A DNA stretch of 64,000 nt from Bacteroides caecigallinarum (GTDB taxonomy: Bacteria; Bacteroidota; Bacteroidia; Bacteroidales; Bacteroidaceae): contig NZ_JACJLE010000010.1 of assembly GCF_016901995.1 (NCBI RefSeq), forward strand, positions 17,759-81,758. Direction: 5' to 3'. Position numbers and translations under genes: made by a program. The notes under the pieces were generated by a model. It was not told the origin of the DNA. It searched no databases and worked only from the letters and a program-made list of their open reading frames with translations. The stretch's first letter is position 1; every line of letters begins with the position of its first letter. Positions 16,119 through 25,115 of this stretch are shown piece by piece.

Positions 16119-17429
16119 ATGAACCAACAAAAACAAAATGGCAATTTCATTGCAATCATTACCATGATTTTCCTTTTCGGTATGATTGCTTTCGTAACCA
16201 ACCTTGCCGCACCTATGGGTATCGTATTGAAAAACCAGTTCTCGGTATCAAATGCCCTCGGAATGTTAGGCAACCTTGGTAACTTTATCGCTTATGCCGT
16301 AATGGGTATCCCAAGCGGAATATTATTAACAAAAGTAGGATATAAAAAGACTGCACTTATAGCTGTTGCTGTAGGTTTTATAGGTGTTGGAGTTCAATAT
16401 CTTTCAGGACATGCATCGCCATCGTCTGCATTTGCCGTTTACTTGGTAGGAGCTTTTATTTCGGGTTTCTCTATGTGTCTGCTCAACACTGTTGTAAACC
16501 CTATGCTTAATAAACTTGGAGGTGAAGGTAACAAAGGAAATCAGCTTATCCAGATTGGAGGATCATTCAACTCTGTTATGGCTACCATTACACCGATGTT
16601 TGTTGGTATCCTTATAGCTGGTTCTGTAGAGAAAGCTACTATTTCACAGATCTTCCCTGTTATGTACACTGCAATGGCAGTATTTGCACTGGCATTCATA
16701 GTATTGCTCTTTGTTAATATACCTGAACCTGCTGCTGCTAAAACAAGCGAACCGATTGGTAGCTTGATGAAAGGCGTACTTCGTTTCCGCCATTTCGTAT
16801 TGGGAGCAATTGCAATATTCGTATATGTTGGTATTGAAGTAGGTGTTCCTGGAACTTTAAATCTATTCCTTACAGAAGAAACTGCTAAAGGTGGAGCGGG
16901 AATAAACACTACAATAGCCGGTTTCGTAGTAGGTACATATTGGTTACTGATGCTTGTAGGACGTTTGGCTGGTGCATCATTAGGAGCAAAAGTTTCAAGC
17001 CGTGCAATGATGATATTCACATCAGGTCTTGGATTAATCCTTGTATTGCTTGCAATCTTCTCTTCTACACAGACAATGGTTGACCTTCCTGTTCTTCAAC
17101 AAAGCGCTACAGGCAGCTTGTCTTTCGGACTTGCTAAAGTTCCTGTAAATGCTATGTATCTAGTTCTAGTTGGTATATGTACTTCTATCATGTGGGGTAG
17201 TATCTTTAACCTTGCAGTAGAAGGTTTAGGAAAATATATAGCTGCTGCTTCCGGCTTATTTATGGTACTTGTTTGCGGTGGAGGTATTCTTCCTCTTATC
17301 CAAGGTTGGGTAGCTGATATCGCTGGATTTATGAACAGCTATTGGGTAATCGTACTTGCTCTTGCTTACCTTCTCTTCTACGGTCTCGTAGGATGCAAGA
17401 ATGTAAACAAAGATATTCCTGTTGAATAA
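16119..17429 (+). CDS. gluP: Glucose/galactose:H+ symporter, FucP-type major facilitator
   Basis: A 436-residue inner-membrane carrier with about 12 hydrophobic segments, of the FHS (FucP/GluP) branch of the major facilitator superfamily. Typical family positions are the N-terminal FLFGMIAFVTNLAAPMG, an N-x-x-x-N-P-M-L-N-K-L-G-G loop after helix 4, and an E-V-G-V-P-G-T-L-N segment. Its place between galM and galK argues for galactose, or glucose and galactose, as substrate. It has no stretch resembling the fucose isomerase context of FucP. A 43-base hairpin lies between it and galK. Confidence 0.9.
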   Translation: MNQQKQNGNFIAIITMIFLFGMIAFVTNLAAPMGIVLKNQFSVSNALGMLGNLGNFIAYAVMGIPSGILLTKVGYKKTALIAVAVGFIGVGVQYLSGHASPSSAFAVYLVGAFISGFSMCLLNTVVNPMLNKLGGEGNKGNQLIQIGGSFNSVMATITPMFVGILIAGSVEKATISQIFPVMYTAMAVFALAFIVLLFVNIPEPAAAKTSEPIGSLMKGVLRFRHFVLGAIAIFVYVGIEVGVPGTLNLFLTEETAKGGAGINTTIAGFVVGTYWLLMLVGRLAGASLGAKVSSRAMMIFTSGLGLILVLLAIFSSTQTMVDLPVLQQSATGSLSFGLAKVPVNAMYLVLVGICTSIMWGSIFNLAVEGLGKYIAAASGLFMVLVCGGGILPLIQGWVADIAGFMNSYWVIVLALAYLLFYGLVGCKNVNKDIPVE

Positions 17430-17435
17430 TTAACG

Positions 17436-17478
17436 AAAATCATGGTAGTATTATAATAAATAGTACTATCATGATTTT
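17436..17478 (+). promoter_or_regulatory. Intercistronic hairpin between the symporter gene and galK
   Basis: The arms at 17436-17450 and 17464-17478 pair over 15 positions with one G-U pair and a 13-base loop. The 3' arm ends in TTTT, so it may be a partial terminator, or an RNA-stabilising hairpin protecting the upstream message. Confidence 0.65.
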
Positions 17479-17507
17479 ATTATATTAACCTTTTAATATT
17501 TATAATC

Positions 17508-18662
17508 ATGGACATAGAATTTGTAAGAAGCCGCTTTATCAAGCATTTTGACGGTACTACTGGCTCAATATATGCCTCACCAGGACGTATCAACCTTATC
17601 GGTGAACATACAGACTATAATGGTGGATTCGTTTTCCCTGGTGCAGTTGACAAAGGTATGATGGCAGAAATCAAACCTAACGGAACAGACAAGGTTTGTG
17701 CCTACTCAATCGACCTTAAAGATTATGTAGAATTCGGATTGAACGAAGAAGATGCTCCATCAGCAAGCTGGGCCAGATATATCTTCGGTGTATGCCGTGA
17801 AATGATCAAACGCGGTGTTGATGTAAAAGGATTCAATACAGCTTTTGCAGGTGATGTTCCTCTGGGTGCAGGTATGTCTTCATCAGCAGCATTGGAATCA
17901 ACATATGCCTTTGCTTTGAACGACTTGTTCGGCGAAAATAAAATAGACAAATTCGAATTGGCAAAAGTTGGTCAGGCTACAGAACACAACTACTGTGGTG
18001 TGAAATGTGGTATCATGGACCAGTTCGCTTCTGTATTCGGTAAAGAAGGAAGCCTTATCCGTTTGGATTGCCGTTCTCTGGAATATCAATACTTCCCATT
18101 CAAACCGGAAGGCTACAGACTGGTGCTTGTTGATTCAGTAGTTAAACACGAATTGGCTTCATCAGCATACAATAAACGTCGTCAAAGCTGTGAAAACGTT
18201 GTTGCAGCGATAAAGAAAACACATCCTAATGTAGAATTCCTTCGCGACTGTACAATGGATATGCTGAATGCTGTAAAGAACGAAGTAACAGAAGAAGATT
18301 ACAAACGTGCAGAATATGTTATTGAAGAAATACAGAGAGTTCTTGACGTTTGCGATGCTCTTGAGAAAGGCGATTATGAAACTGTAGGACAAAAAATGTA
18401 TGAAACTCATCATGGTATGAGCAAACTGTACGAAGTAAGCTGCGAAGAACTTGATTTCCTGAACGATATTGCATTCGACTGCGGTGTTACAGGTTCACGA
18501 GTTATGGGTGGAGGCTTCGGCGGTTGTACAATCAACCTTGTTAAGAATGAATTGTACGAAACATTCATAACTACAGCCAAAGAACGCTTCAAAGAAAAAT
18601 TCGGTCGTAGCCCTAAAGTTTACGACGTAGTTATTGGAGATGGTTCACGTAAAATTTGCTAA
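17508..18662 (+). CDS. galK: Galactokinase
   Basis: A 384-residue GHMP-family kinase that phosphorylates alpha-D-galactose at C1 with ATP. Motifs are complete: the galactokinase signature GRINLIGEHTDYNGG near residues 26-40, the phosphate loop VPLGAGMSSSAALE near 116-129, the catalytic aspartate region CGIMDQFAS, and the C-terminal VMGGGFGGCTINLV. It is the last gene of the galactose operon and is followed by a strong terminator. galT and galE are not in this window. Confidence 0.97.
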   Translation: MDIEFVRSRFIKHFDGTTGSIYASPGRINLIGEHTDYNGGFVFPGAVDKGMMAEIKPNGTDKVCAYSIDLKDYVEFGLNEEDAPSASWARYIFGVCREMIKRGVDVKGFNTAFAGDVPLGAGMSSSAALESTYAFALNDLFGENKIDKFELAKVGQATEHNYCGVKCGIMDQFASVFGKEGSLIRLDCRSLEYQYFPFKPEGYRLVLVDSVVKHELASSAYNKRRQSCENVVAAIKKTHPNVEFLRDCTMDMLNAVKNEVTEEDYKRAEYVIEEIQRVLDVCDALEKGDYETVGQKMYETHHGMSKLYEVSCEELDFLNDIAFDCGVTGSRVMGGGFGGCTINLVKNELYETFITTAKERFKEKFGRSPKVYDVVIGDGSRKIC

Positions 18663-18689
18663 ACCATAAATATTAAATAACTGTCTAAA

Positions 18690-18722
18690 AGAAGAGTCTG
18701 CAAAAACAGGCTCTTCTTTTTT
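18690..18722 (+). terminator. Rho-independent terminator of the galactose operon
   Basis: AGAAGAG-x-CTG at 18690-18700 pairs with CAG-x-CTCTTCT at 18707-18717, followed by a T-run to about 18723. Confidence 0.88.
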
Positions 18723-18854
18723 TAGCAACAGATATATATTTAAAATCATTTTAAAGTCTAAAAAAGCACTTTATTTTTCATAAAAAACTTACTGGGTTAC
18801 AACATAGTGAACATATATTTTCTATCTTTGGAAATAACAATAAATTCCATCAAA

Positions 18855-19505
18855 ATGAATCGTGTATATTACATAATATTATTCGCTTTGTTTCCCATAT
18901 ATGTTCTGTCGCAAAATATAGAGAATATATCAGTTAAAGACTCCGTAGTCAATGCAGACAACATAATAAATTCTGAGTTTCCAAAAGATTCACTTGACAC
19001 AAAACTCTTTGCTCCTATTACCCCGGTTGGCATGTCCACGCCGTTCGGTATGTACGGAATTACTCCATTCTCTTATAATTACGCAAATTGGGAACTCCAT
19101 AAAGGATTTAACGCTTCCTTAGGTATGCATGTCACATTCAGTCCATCCAAATACGCACCTTCAGGAGTAGGATTCGGACAGGACGCGGCTTTCATGTATG
19201 CTGTTCCCATCAATAACAGATTAAGTGTTGCCGGTGGACTATATGCCACAAACATGGATTGGGGATTTATCAATTACAAAAACATAGGAATAGCAGGCGT
19301 AGCAGCTTTCAAGCTTAACGACAAGATTACCCTATATGGGTATGGAAACAAATCATTGATGCCTCAACGTTCTCCTTTATATTACCCTCTTCCTAATTTT
19401 TCACCCGATAAGCTAGGTGGAATGATAAACTTCAAAATAGGCGAAAGTTCTTCTATCAGCTTCGGTGTAGAAGGAATAAAAGGTTACGGACCATATTACT
19501 GGTAA
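18855..19505 (+). CDS. Exported protein of unknown function, probable beta-barrel or occlusion-type protein
   Basis: A 216-residue protein starting MNRVYYIILFALF with a signal peptide ending near V-L-S-Q. A -7 box TATCTTTG at 18823-18830 lies inside the longer open frame, so the upstream ATG at 18807 is not used. The mature part is rich in alternating aromatic and polar residues with many glycines (for example G-V-G-F-G-Q-D-A-A-F-M-Y), and the C-terminus ends in tryptophan, the kind of ending seen in outer-membrane strands. I do not recognise a named family. It stands alone, 76 bases before the MATE gene. Confidence 0.7.
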   Translation: MNRVYYIILFALFPIYVLSQNIENISVKDSVVNADNIINSEFPKDSLDTKLFAPITPVGMSTPFGMYGITPFSYNYANWELHKGFNASLGMHVTFSPSKYAPSGVGFGQDAAFMYAVPINNRLSVAGGLYATNMDWGFINYKNIGIAGVAAFKLNDKITLYGYGNKSLMPQRSPLYYPLPNFSPDKLGGMINFKIGESSSISFGVEGIKGYGPYYW

Positions 19506-19547
19506 TCAAATAGACTACATTCAGATACATTATAGGATAAAAAATCC

Positions 19548-19555
19548 TAACTTTG
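19548..19555 (+). promoter_or_regulatory. -7 promoter box of the first MATE gene
   Basis: TAACTTTG matches TAnnTTTG exactly and would start transcription near 19562, 20 bases before the ATG. No good -33 TTTG is seen. Confidence 0.5.
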
Positions 19556-19581
19556 CAAGCTGAAAGAAATATCGTAAATAT

Positions 19582-20934
19582 ATGTCACAAAAAGTAACTG
19601 CAACTGAACTTGGAACCGAACCTATAGGAAAACTTCTTATGCAATATGCTGTTCCGGCAATCATTGCCATGACAGCATCGTCACTTTACAACATGGTGGA
19701 CAGTATATTCATCGGTCATGGAGTAGGTCCGATGGCTATATCCGGACTTGCCATAACATTCCCACTGATGAATCTGGCAGCTGCGTTTGGCTCGCTTGTA
19801 GGTGTCGGAGCCTCAACACTTGTTTCCGTAAAGCTGGGACAAAAAGATTATTCTTCGGCACAACACATTCTAGGTAATGTAGTCTCGCTAAATGTAATTA
19901 TGGGTATATTGTTTACAATAATCACACTCATATTCATCGACCCGATACTATATTTCTTCGGAGCAAGTGAAGCCACAATTCCTTATGCGCGAGATTATAT
20001 GGTTATCATTCTGTTGGGAAATGCCATAACACATTTATATCTTGGTCTGAACTCAGTTCTACGCTCTGCCGGACATCCACAGAAAGCTATGGTAGCTACA
20101 ATACTGACAGTGGTAATAAATACCATACTTGACCCTCTTTTTATATACGGTTTCCATATGGGAATAAAAGGAGCTGCCGTTGCAACAATACTGGCACAGA
20201 TTATATCACTCATATGGTTAATAAAAATATTCTGCAATAAAAATGAACTGCTGCATTTCAGAAGAGGCATATACAGACTTCACGGCAATCTGGTATCAAA
20301 CATTATAGGCATAGGTATGGCGCCATTCCTCATGAATCTGGCATCATGCTTTATAGTCATTCTCATAAACAAAGGATTAAAATTATATGACGGTGACCTT
20401 GCTATAGGTGCATTCGGAATAGTAAACAGGATTGTCTTCCTGTTTGTCATGATAGTAATGGGCCTGAACCAAGGTATGCAGCCTATAGCAGGATATAATT
20501 TCGGGGCAAAGCAATACCATCGTGTAAACCATGTTATGAAACTAACAGTTATAGCAGCCACGATAATAACCACTTCAGGATTTATAGTAGGCGAATTCAT
20601 TCCAAGACTTGCAGTATCTGCATTTACCACAGACGAGACACTTGTAAATCTATCTGCCAATGGTCTTAGAATTGTAGTAATGTTCTTCCCTATAATAGGC
20701 TTCCAGATGGTTACGTCTAACTTCTTCCAGAGTATCGGTATGGCACGTAAGGCAATCATACTGTCCCTAAGCCGTCAGGTACTTATACTGATACCATGTC
20801 TTTTCATACTGCCACTGTTCTTCGGATCGCACGGAGTATGGATAAGCATGCCTATATCCGACCTTGCAGCAAGCGTACTGGCAGCAATTATGCTATACAG
20901 ACAGTTCGACAAGTTCAGGAAGCATAGTGCTTAA
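19582..20934 (+). CDS. MATE-family multidrug efflux transporter
   Basis: A 450-residue inner-membrane antiporter with about 12 hydrophobic segments in two repeated halves. Family marks include the N-terminal PIGKLLMQYAVPAIIAM, YNMVDSIFIGHGVG after helix 1, and the second-half G-L-N-Q-G-M-Q-P-I-A-G-Y-N-F-G-A motif. MATE pumps expel cationic drugs or metabolites using Na+ or H+ gradients; this one is closest in feel to the MepA/DinF-like branch. It has its own promoter box; the cytidylate-kinase-like gene follows 75 bases later. A second, different MATE gene lies at 26798. Confidence 0.92.
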   Translation: MSQKVTATELGTEPIGKLLMQYAVPAIIAMTASSLYNMVDSIFIGHGVGPMAISGLAITFPLMNLAAAFGSLVGVGASTLVSVKLGQKDYSSAQHILGNVVSLNVIMGILFTIITLIFIDPILYFFGASEATIPYARDYMVIILLGNAITHLYLGLNSVLRSAGHPQKAMVATILTVVINTILDPLFIYGFHMGIKGAAVATILAQIISLIWLIKIFCNKNELLHFRRGIYRLHGNLVSNIIGIGMAPFLMNLASCFIVILINKGLKLYDGDLAIGAFGIVNRIVFLFVMIVMGLNQGMQPIAGYNFGAKQYHRVNHVMKLTVIAATIITTSGFIVGEFIPRLAVSAFTTDETLVNLSANGLRIVVMFFPIIGFQMVTSNFFQSIGMARKAIILSLSRQVLILIPCLFILPLFFGSHGVWISMPISDLAASVLAAIMLYRQFDKFRKHSA

Positions 20935-21009
20935 GTTCTCACATATACATTTTGATTTTTAATTCATAAGAATTATATTTGTAGAAAGACATATTAAAAA
21001 TTTACAACC

Positions 21010-21639
21010 ATGAAAGATAATTTTGTAATAAACCTCGGACGTCAGCTCGGTAGTGGCGGAAGAGAGATAGGCGAAAAACTTGCAAAAGAACTAAATATAG
21101 CTTTCTACGATAAGGAACTTATAAATCTGGCATCAAAAGAAAGCGGACTCTGCCGCGAATTCTTTGAACAGGCAGACGAGAAAGCATCAAAAACTATCCT
21201 TGGAGGGTTATTCGGTTCAAGATTTCCTTTCCTTACTGAAGGAGCCTATCCTTATAATTCATATCTCAGCAATGATTCTCTATTCAAGATACAGAGCGAT
21301 GTAATCAGAGAACTGGCTGAAAAGCAATCATGTCTTTTCGTAGGAAGATGTGCAGACTATATACTTCGCGACCATCCAAGATGCGCCAATGTATTTATAT
21401 CATCATCTCCCGAAGCACGAATAGAACGCCTTATGGCCACCTTGGAAATATCTGCTGAAGAAGCTGAGGAACTTATGGAAAAAGCCGACAAGAAACGTTC
21501 TTCATATTATAACTACTATAGTTACAAGACATGGGGAGCAGCAGCTACATATCACCTTTGCGTTGACTCTTCAGTACTTGGTATAGACGGAACTGTAGAG
21601 TTCGTAAAAGAATTCGTCACAAAGAAGCTAGGCCTTTAA
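21010..21639 (+). CDS. Cytidylate kinase-like family protein
   Basis: A 209-residue P-loop protein of the cytidylate-kinase-like family. The N-terminal INLGRQLGSGGREIGEKLA is the phosphate-binding loop, and F-Y-D-K-E-L-I-N-L-A-S and C-L-F-V-G-R-C-A-D-Y-I-L follow as in the family. A basic segment D-K-K-R-S-S-Y-Y-N-Y-Y-S near residue 158 is the usual LID-like region. It differs from genuine cmk and its role is not established; these proteins often accompany MATE genes in Bacteroides and Firmicutes genomes, as here. It ends at a terminator that overlaps the 3' end of the convergent AraC gene. Confidence 0.82.
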   Translation: MKDNFVINLGRQLGSGGREIGEKLAKELNIAFYDKELINLASKESGLCREFFEQADEKASKTILGGLFGSRFPFLTEGAYPYNSYLSNDSLFKIQSDVIRELAEKQSCLFVGRCADYILRDHPRCANVFISSSPEARIERLMATLEISAEEAEELMEKADKKRSSYYNYYSYKTWGAAATYHLCVDSSVLGIDGTVEFVKEFVTKKLGL

Positions 21640-21687
21640 TATAAACTAAAGAACAGTACACGGATAATTTTTAAATATACATTCACT

Positions 21688-21730
21688 ATCAGCCATAAAG
21701 CGTATTTATTGCTCTATGGCTGATTTTTTA
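21688..21730 (+). terminator. Terminator of the cytidylate-kinase-like gene
   Basis: ATCAGCCATA at 21688-21697 pairs exactly with TATGGCTGAT at 21715-21724, followed by a run of T. The 3' half lies inside the last codons of the convergent AraC gene. Confidence 0.8.
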
Positions 21731-22542
21731 TTGTCAGTCACTCCTTTCTCATACAGACTTGGCGAAGTTCCGGTAATTTGCTTAAATACACGGTTGAAAT
21801 TATTAGGCGTACTGAATCCTGTCTCATAGGCTATCTGCTGCATTGTCTTACCGCCATCCGAAAATAATTCTATCGCCCTGTTTACTCTATGCCTGTTGAT
21901 AAACGAATTAAATCTGATGCCAGAATCATGGAGCAAACGACTTAAATTCCTAACTGAAATATTGAATTCAGCCGCGACCTGCTCAATCTTCAGGTTTCTG
22001 AAAGCATGCTCCCTCATATAGCATAATACTGGATATAACCTATGGTCATTAGGTATTGACATTGTCTTCAACAGGAAATCAACCTTATAGCTCAATGTAG
22101 GCAGAAGATTGAAAAAACTGATAGCAAAATCAAACAGCACGCCCCTATCTTCACTTTTTATACAATCGCCACACGATGCCAGATATTTTATATTCTCCCC
22201 TATTACAGAATTGGTATTATATATACAGAAAGACGAAGTACGTATATTCTCAGGTTGGCAAAGCGGAGAAAAATAAAATATCACCAGAGAAACCTGACGA
22301 TTATTACTGTTTATCTCATGTATCACATCGCCAGGTATCCATGCAATATGTTTCTCAGGAACAAAATACGAATCGCTGTCTATCTGGATATGCAGTGTGC
22401 CGGACAATGTATATATTATCTGATATTTTTCATGACTGTGTGCATGAAGGGAAATCTCCTCCCAACCGGTCTTCTTTATCAGAATATCATTTTCCGATGA
22501 AGAATTCAGTGAACTAATATAATCTTTCTGTTCCTGATTCAT
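21706..22542 (-). CDS. AraC-family transcriptional regulator with cupin sensor domain
   Basis: A 278-residue regulator. The N-terminal half is a cupin (H-S-H-E-K-Y-Q-I-I-Y-T-L-S-G-T-L-H-I-Q), the usual effector-binding fold. The C-terminal 100 residues hold two helix-turn-helix motifs, with FNISVRNLSRLLHDSG and the signature IAYETGFSTPNNFNRVFKQITGTSPS. It is divergently transcribed from the TolC-HlyD-MFS pump genes, with 179 bases between the start codons, the standard arrangement for a local activator. The ligand is unknown; a drug or bile-type compound is an inference from the pump. Confidence 0.92.
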   Translation of the reverse strand: MNQEQKDYISSLNSSSENDILIKKTGWEEISLHAHSHEKYQIIYTLSGTLHIQIDSDSYFVPEKHIAWIPGDVIHEINSNNRQVSLVIFYFSPLCQPENIRTSSFCIYNTNSVIGENIKYLASCGDCIKSEDRGVLFDFAISFFNLLPTLSYKVDFLLKTMSIPNDHRLYPVLCYMREHAFRNLKIEQVAAEFNISVRNLSRLLHDSGIRFNSFINRHRVNRAIELFSDGGKTMQQIAYETGFSTPNNFNRVFKQITGTSPSLYEKGVTDNKKSAIEQ

Positions 22543-22612
22543 AACCTGCAGTTTTGGCTTAAAAAGATAATCTTATTGCATAATTTGAAAATTCAGAACA
22601 AATTTAATCAAT

Positions 22613-22721
22613 TAATTTTGCACATTCAAATAAAAAAGGTCTGTGAGGACATTTTTATTCAATCCATAATGCTTGGAGAAGCATTACATTAATAGGTATT
22701 ATAACAGGTAAAAGGAGAAAA
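22613..22721 (+). promoter_or_regulatory. Leader of the tripartite pump operon: -7 box, hairpin and strong ribosome site
   Basis: TAATTTTG at 22613-22620 fits the -7 box. A perfect 7-bp hairpin, AATGCTT (22668-22674) and AATGCTT complement (22679-22685), has GGAG as its loop. AGGAG at 22713-22717, four bases before the ATG, is an unusually good Shine-Dalgarno for Bacteroidales. The -33 box is not clear, consistent with activator dependence. Confidence 0.5.
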
Positions 22722-24029
22722 ATGACAAAAAAGGTATTTATTTTATCAGCTATGCTTGCAGGAAGTATTTCATGCTTACAGGCTCAGACACGGATGCTGA
22801 CACTGGACGAAGTCTTCAGGCTGGCAGATGAAAACAGTAAAAGTATCAACATCCATTCATTGATGACAGACGAGGCGGAAAAAGCCATAGAGATAGCTAA
22901 GAACGACCTTCTGCCATCTGTAGGAGCAAAAGCTACAGCACAGTATATCAGCGATTGCGTTACGTTCGACCGTGATTTCGGAAACTGGGAAAGTGGAGAA
23001 ATGCCACATTTCGGCAATTCACTCATCCTTAAAGCTACACAGGTTATATACGCCGGAGGAAGAATAAAAAACAACATAAACCTGAAAAGACTGGAAAAGG
23101 AATCATCCGTACAGGATGAAATTCTTAACAGACAAGACCTTCGTTTCCTTCTGGCCGGATATTATCTGGAAATATCAAAACTGAGCAATCAGAAATACGT
23201 TTATGAAAACAATATCAGCCAGACCAAACTTCTGGTAAAAGATATGCAGGCAGCATATAAGCAAGGAACAGCACTGAAAAGCGACATCACACGTTACGAA
23301 CTGCAACTCCAGAATCTTGAACTTGGACTAACTTCGGTAAAAAACAAAATAAACGTAATAACCTATAAGTTGGCTTCCACTATCGGTCTTGATCCTGATA
23401 TCAAGATTACTACAGACACTGCAAGCCTTCTTAAACTGCCAATAGAAAACCAAAGTCAGGAACTATGGCTCAACAACAAGGAGGAAATTCCAATTATGAA
23501 GAAAGCCGACCTGAACATAAAAATGAGCGAAAACAAGATAAAAAGCATCAAGGGTGAATATCTTCCAGACATCAAATTTGCCATTACAGGCGAGATGACA
23601 GGTCCTATCATGGTAGAAGTTCCACCATTGGACATAAACTTCGCATATTGGTTTGCCGGTATCGAAATAAGCTACAATCTTGATGTACTGTTCAAAGGAA
23701 AGAAAAAAATGCGACATGCACGCATAAACAGGCAAAAGATGATAATTGAAAAGGAATATGCCGAAGAAGAGTTACAGAACTCAGTACATGAGGCATGTAT
23801 AGGACTTGACGAGGCATACACAAGAATGCAGACACGTCTGAAAAGTGTACAGCTCGCCCACGAAAACTACAATATTGTCCGCCAGAGATACCTGAACGGG
23901 TTGTCACTGATTACCGATATGCTGGATGCAGGCAACACTCAGCTTGACACTGAGCTTCAGCTTGCCAACGACCGCATTAACATCATCTACCAGTATTTAC
24001 TGCTAAAGAAAATTACCGGTACACTATAA
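22722..24029 (+). CDS. TolC-family outer-membrane efflux protein
   Basis: A 435-residue outer-membrane channel. A signal peptide ends at C-L-Q-A-Q near residue 22. The rest is the long helical-hairpin pattern of OEP proteins, with L-T-L-D-E-V-F-R-L-A-D-E-N-S at the N-terminus of the first repeat and a C-terminal Y-L-N-G-L-S-L-I-T-D-M-L-D-A typical of the family. It is the first gene of a three-gene operon with HlyD and MFS genes and gives the exit duct for that pump. Confidence 0.93.
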   Translation: MTKKVFILSAMLAGSISCLQAQTRMLTLDEVFRLADENSKSINIHSLMTDEAEKAIEIAKNDLLPSVGAKATAQYISDCVTFDRDFGNWESGEMPHFGNSLILKATQVIYAGGRIKNNINLKRLEKESSVQDEILNRQDLRFLLAGYYLEISKLSNQKYVYENNISQTKLLVKDMQAAYKQGTALKSDITRYELQLQNLELGLTSVKNKINVITYKLASTIGLDPDIKITTDTASLLKLPIENQSQELWLNNKEEIPIMKKADLNIKMSENKIKSIKGEYLPDIKFAITGEMTGPIMVEVPPLDINFAYWFAGIEISYNLDVLFKGKKKMRHARINRQKMIIEKEYAEEELQNSVHEACIGLDEAYTRMQTRLKSVQLAHENYNIVRQRYLNGLSLITDMLDAGNTQLDTELQLANDRINIIYQYLLLKKITGTL

Positions 24030-24069
24030 TCATTTTCCACAATTAGAAACAACATAAATATAGACAAAC

Positions 24070-25101
24070 ATGAGCAACAGAAAAAAAGCAATACCTAATT
24101 TCTTCATTCTAATAATACTTGTAGCCGGCATAGCATGGGTATGCGGCAGATTTCTGAGAATAAGCAACGATGAATATACAGACAACGCCCAGGTGAAACA
24201 GCACCTTACTCCGGTAAATACACGTGTGCAGGGATTTATCAAGAAGATATATTTCGAAGAATATCAGAAAGTTAAAAAAGGTGATACTCTGGTAGTGATA
24301 GAAGATATAGAATACAGACTGAAAGTAGCTCAGGCCGAAGCCGACTATCACAATGCACTGGTAGGAAAGAATGCCATGTACACCACCATAAACACCACTC
24401 AGAACAATATACTTGTTACAGATGCTGCTATTGACGAACAACGCATACGTCTGGAAAACGCAGAAACAGACTACAAGCGTTATCAGGAACTTGTGAAGGA
24501 AGAAGCTGTAACACCACAGCAGTTTGACCGCGTAAGAACAGATTATGCCGCTACAAAAGCAAGATATGAGCAGCTCATCAGACAGAAACAGTCAACATCG
24601 CTCGTAAAACAGGAACAGACACAACGTCTGGAACAGAACGAAGCGGCAATAAAACTAGCCGAAGCTGCACTCGAACTTGCAAAACTGAACCTGTCATATA
24701 CAGTGATACTTGCCACTACAGACGGCGTGACAGGACGTAAGGAAATTCACGAAGGTGAGCTTGTGCAGCAGGGACAAACTCTCGTGACACTGGTTGACGG
24801 TACTGAAAAATGGGTTATAGCCAACTATAAGGAAACTCAAACCACAAACATGCACATCGGACAGAAAGTAAAAATCAGCGTCGATGCCATTCCGGGAGTA
24901 AGATTCGAAGGAAGGATTTCTTCTATTTCAGATGCCACAGGTTCGGCATATTCTATTATCCCTCAAGACAACTCTGCAGGAAACTTCGTAAAAGTAGAAC
25001 AAAGAATACCGATAAGAATAGAATTCACATCGGAAAACAAAAAAGAAAATCTGGAACGCCTCCGTGCGGGAATGAACGTAGAATGTACAGTAGAAAACTA
25101 A
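24070..25101 (+). CDS. HlyD/EmrA-type membrane fusion protein
   Basis: A 343-residue periplasmic adaptor with one N-terminal membrane helix (about residues 10-28). The barrel-sandwich entry motif D-N-A-Q-V-K-Q-H-L-T-P-V-N-T-R-V-Q-G is that of EmrA-like adaptors. A coiled-coil hairpin runs from about 85 to 205, with many Q, E and R, and then a beta-barrel domain containing G-Q-T-L-V-T-L-V-D and A-N-Y-K-E-T-Q. It links the MFS pump encoded 14 bases downstream to the TolC protein encoded 40 bases upstream. Confidence 0.93.
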   Translation: MSNRKKAIPNFFILIILVAGIAWVCGRFLRISNDEYTDNAQVKQHLTPVNTRVQGFIKKIYFEEYQKVKKGDTLVVIEDIEYRLKVAQAEADYHNALVGKNAMYTTINTTQNNILVTDAAIDEQRIRLENAETDYKRYQELVKEEAVTPQQFDRVRTDYAATKARYEQLIRQKQSTSLVKQEQTQRLEQNEAAIKLAEAALELAKLNLSYTVILATTDGVTGRKEIHEGELVQQGQTLVTLVDGTEKWVIANYKETQTTNMHIGQKVKISVDAIPGVRFEGRISSISDATGSAYSIIPQDNSAGNFVKVEQRIPIRIEFTSENKKENLERLRAGMNVECTVEN

Positions 25102-25115
25102 TTTAGCAAGAGGTT

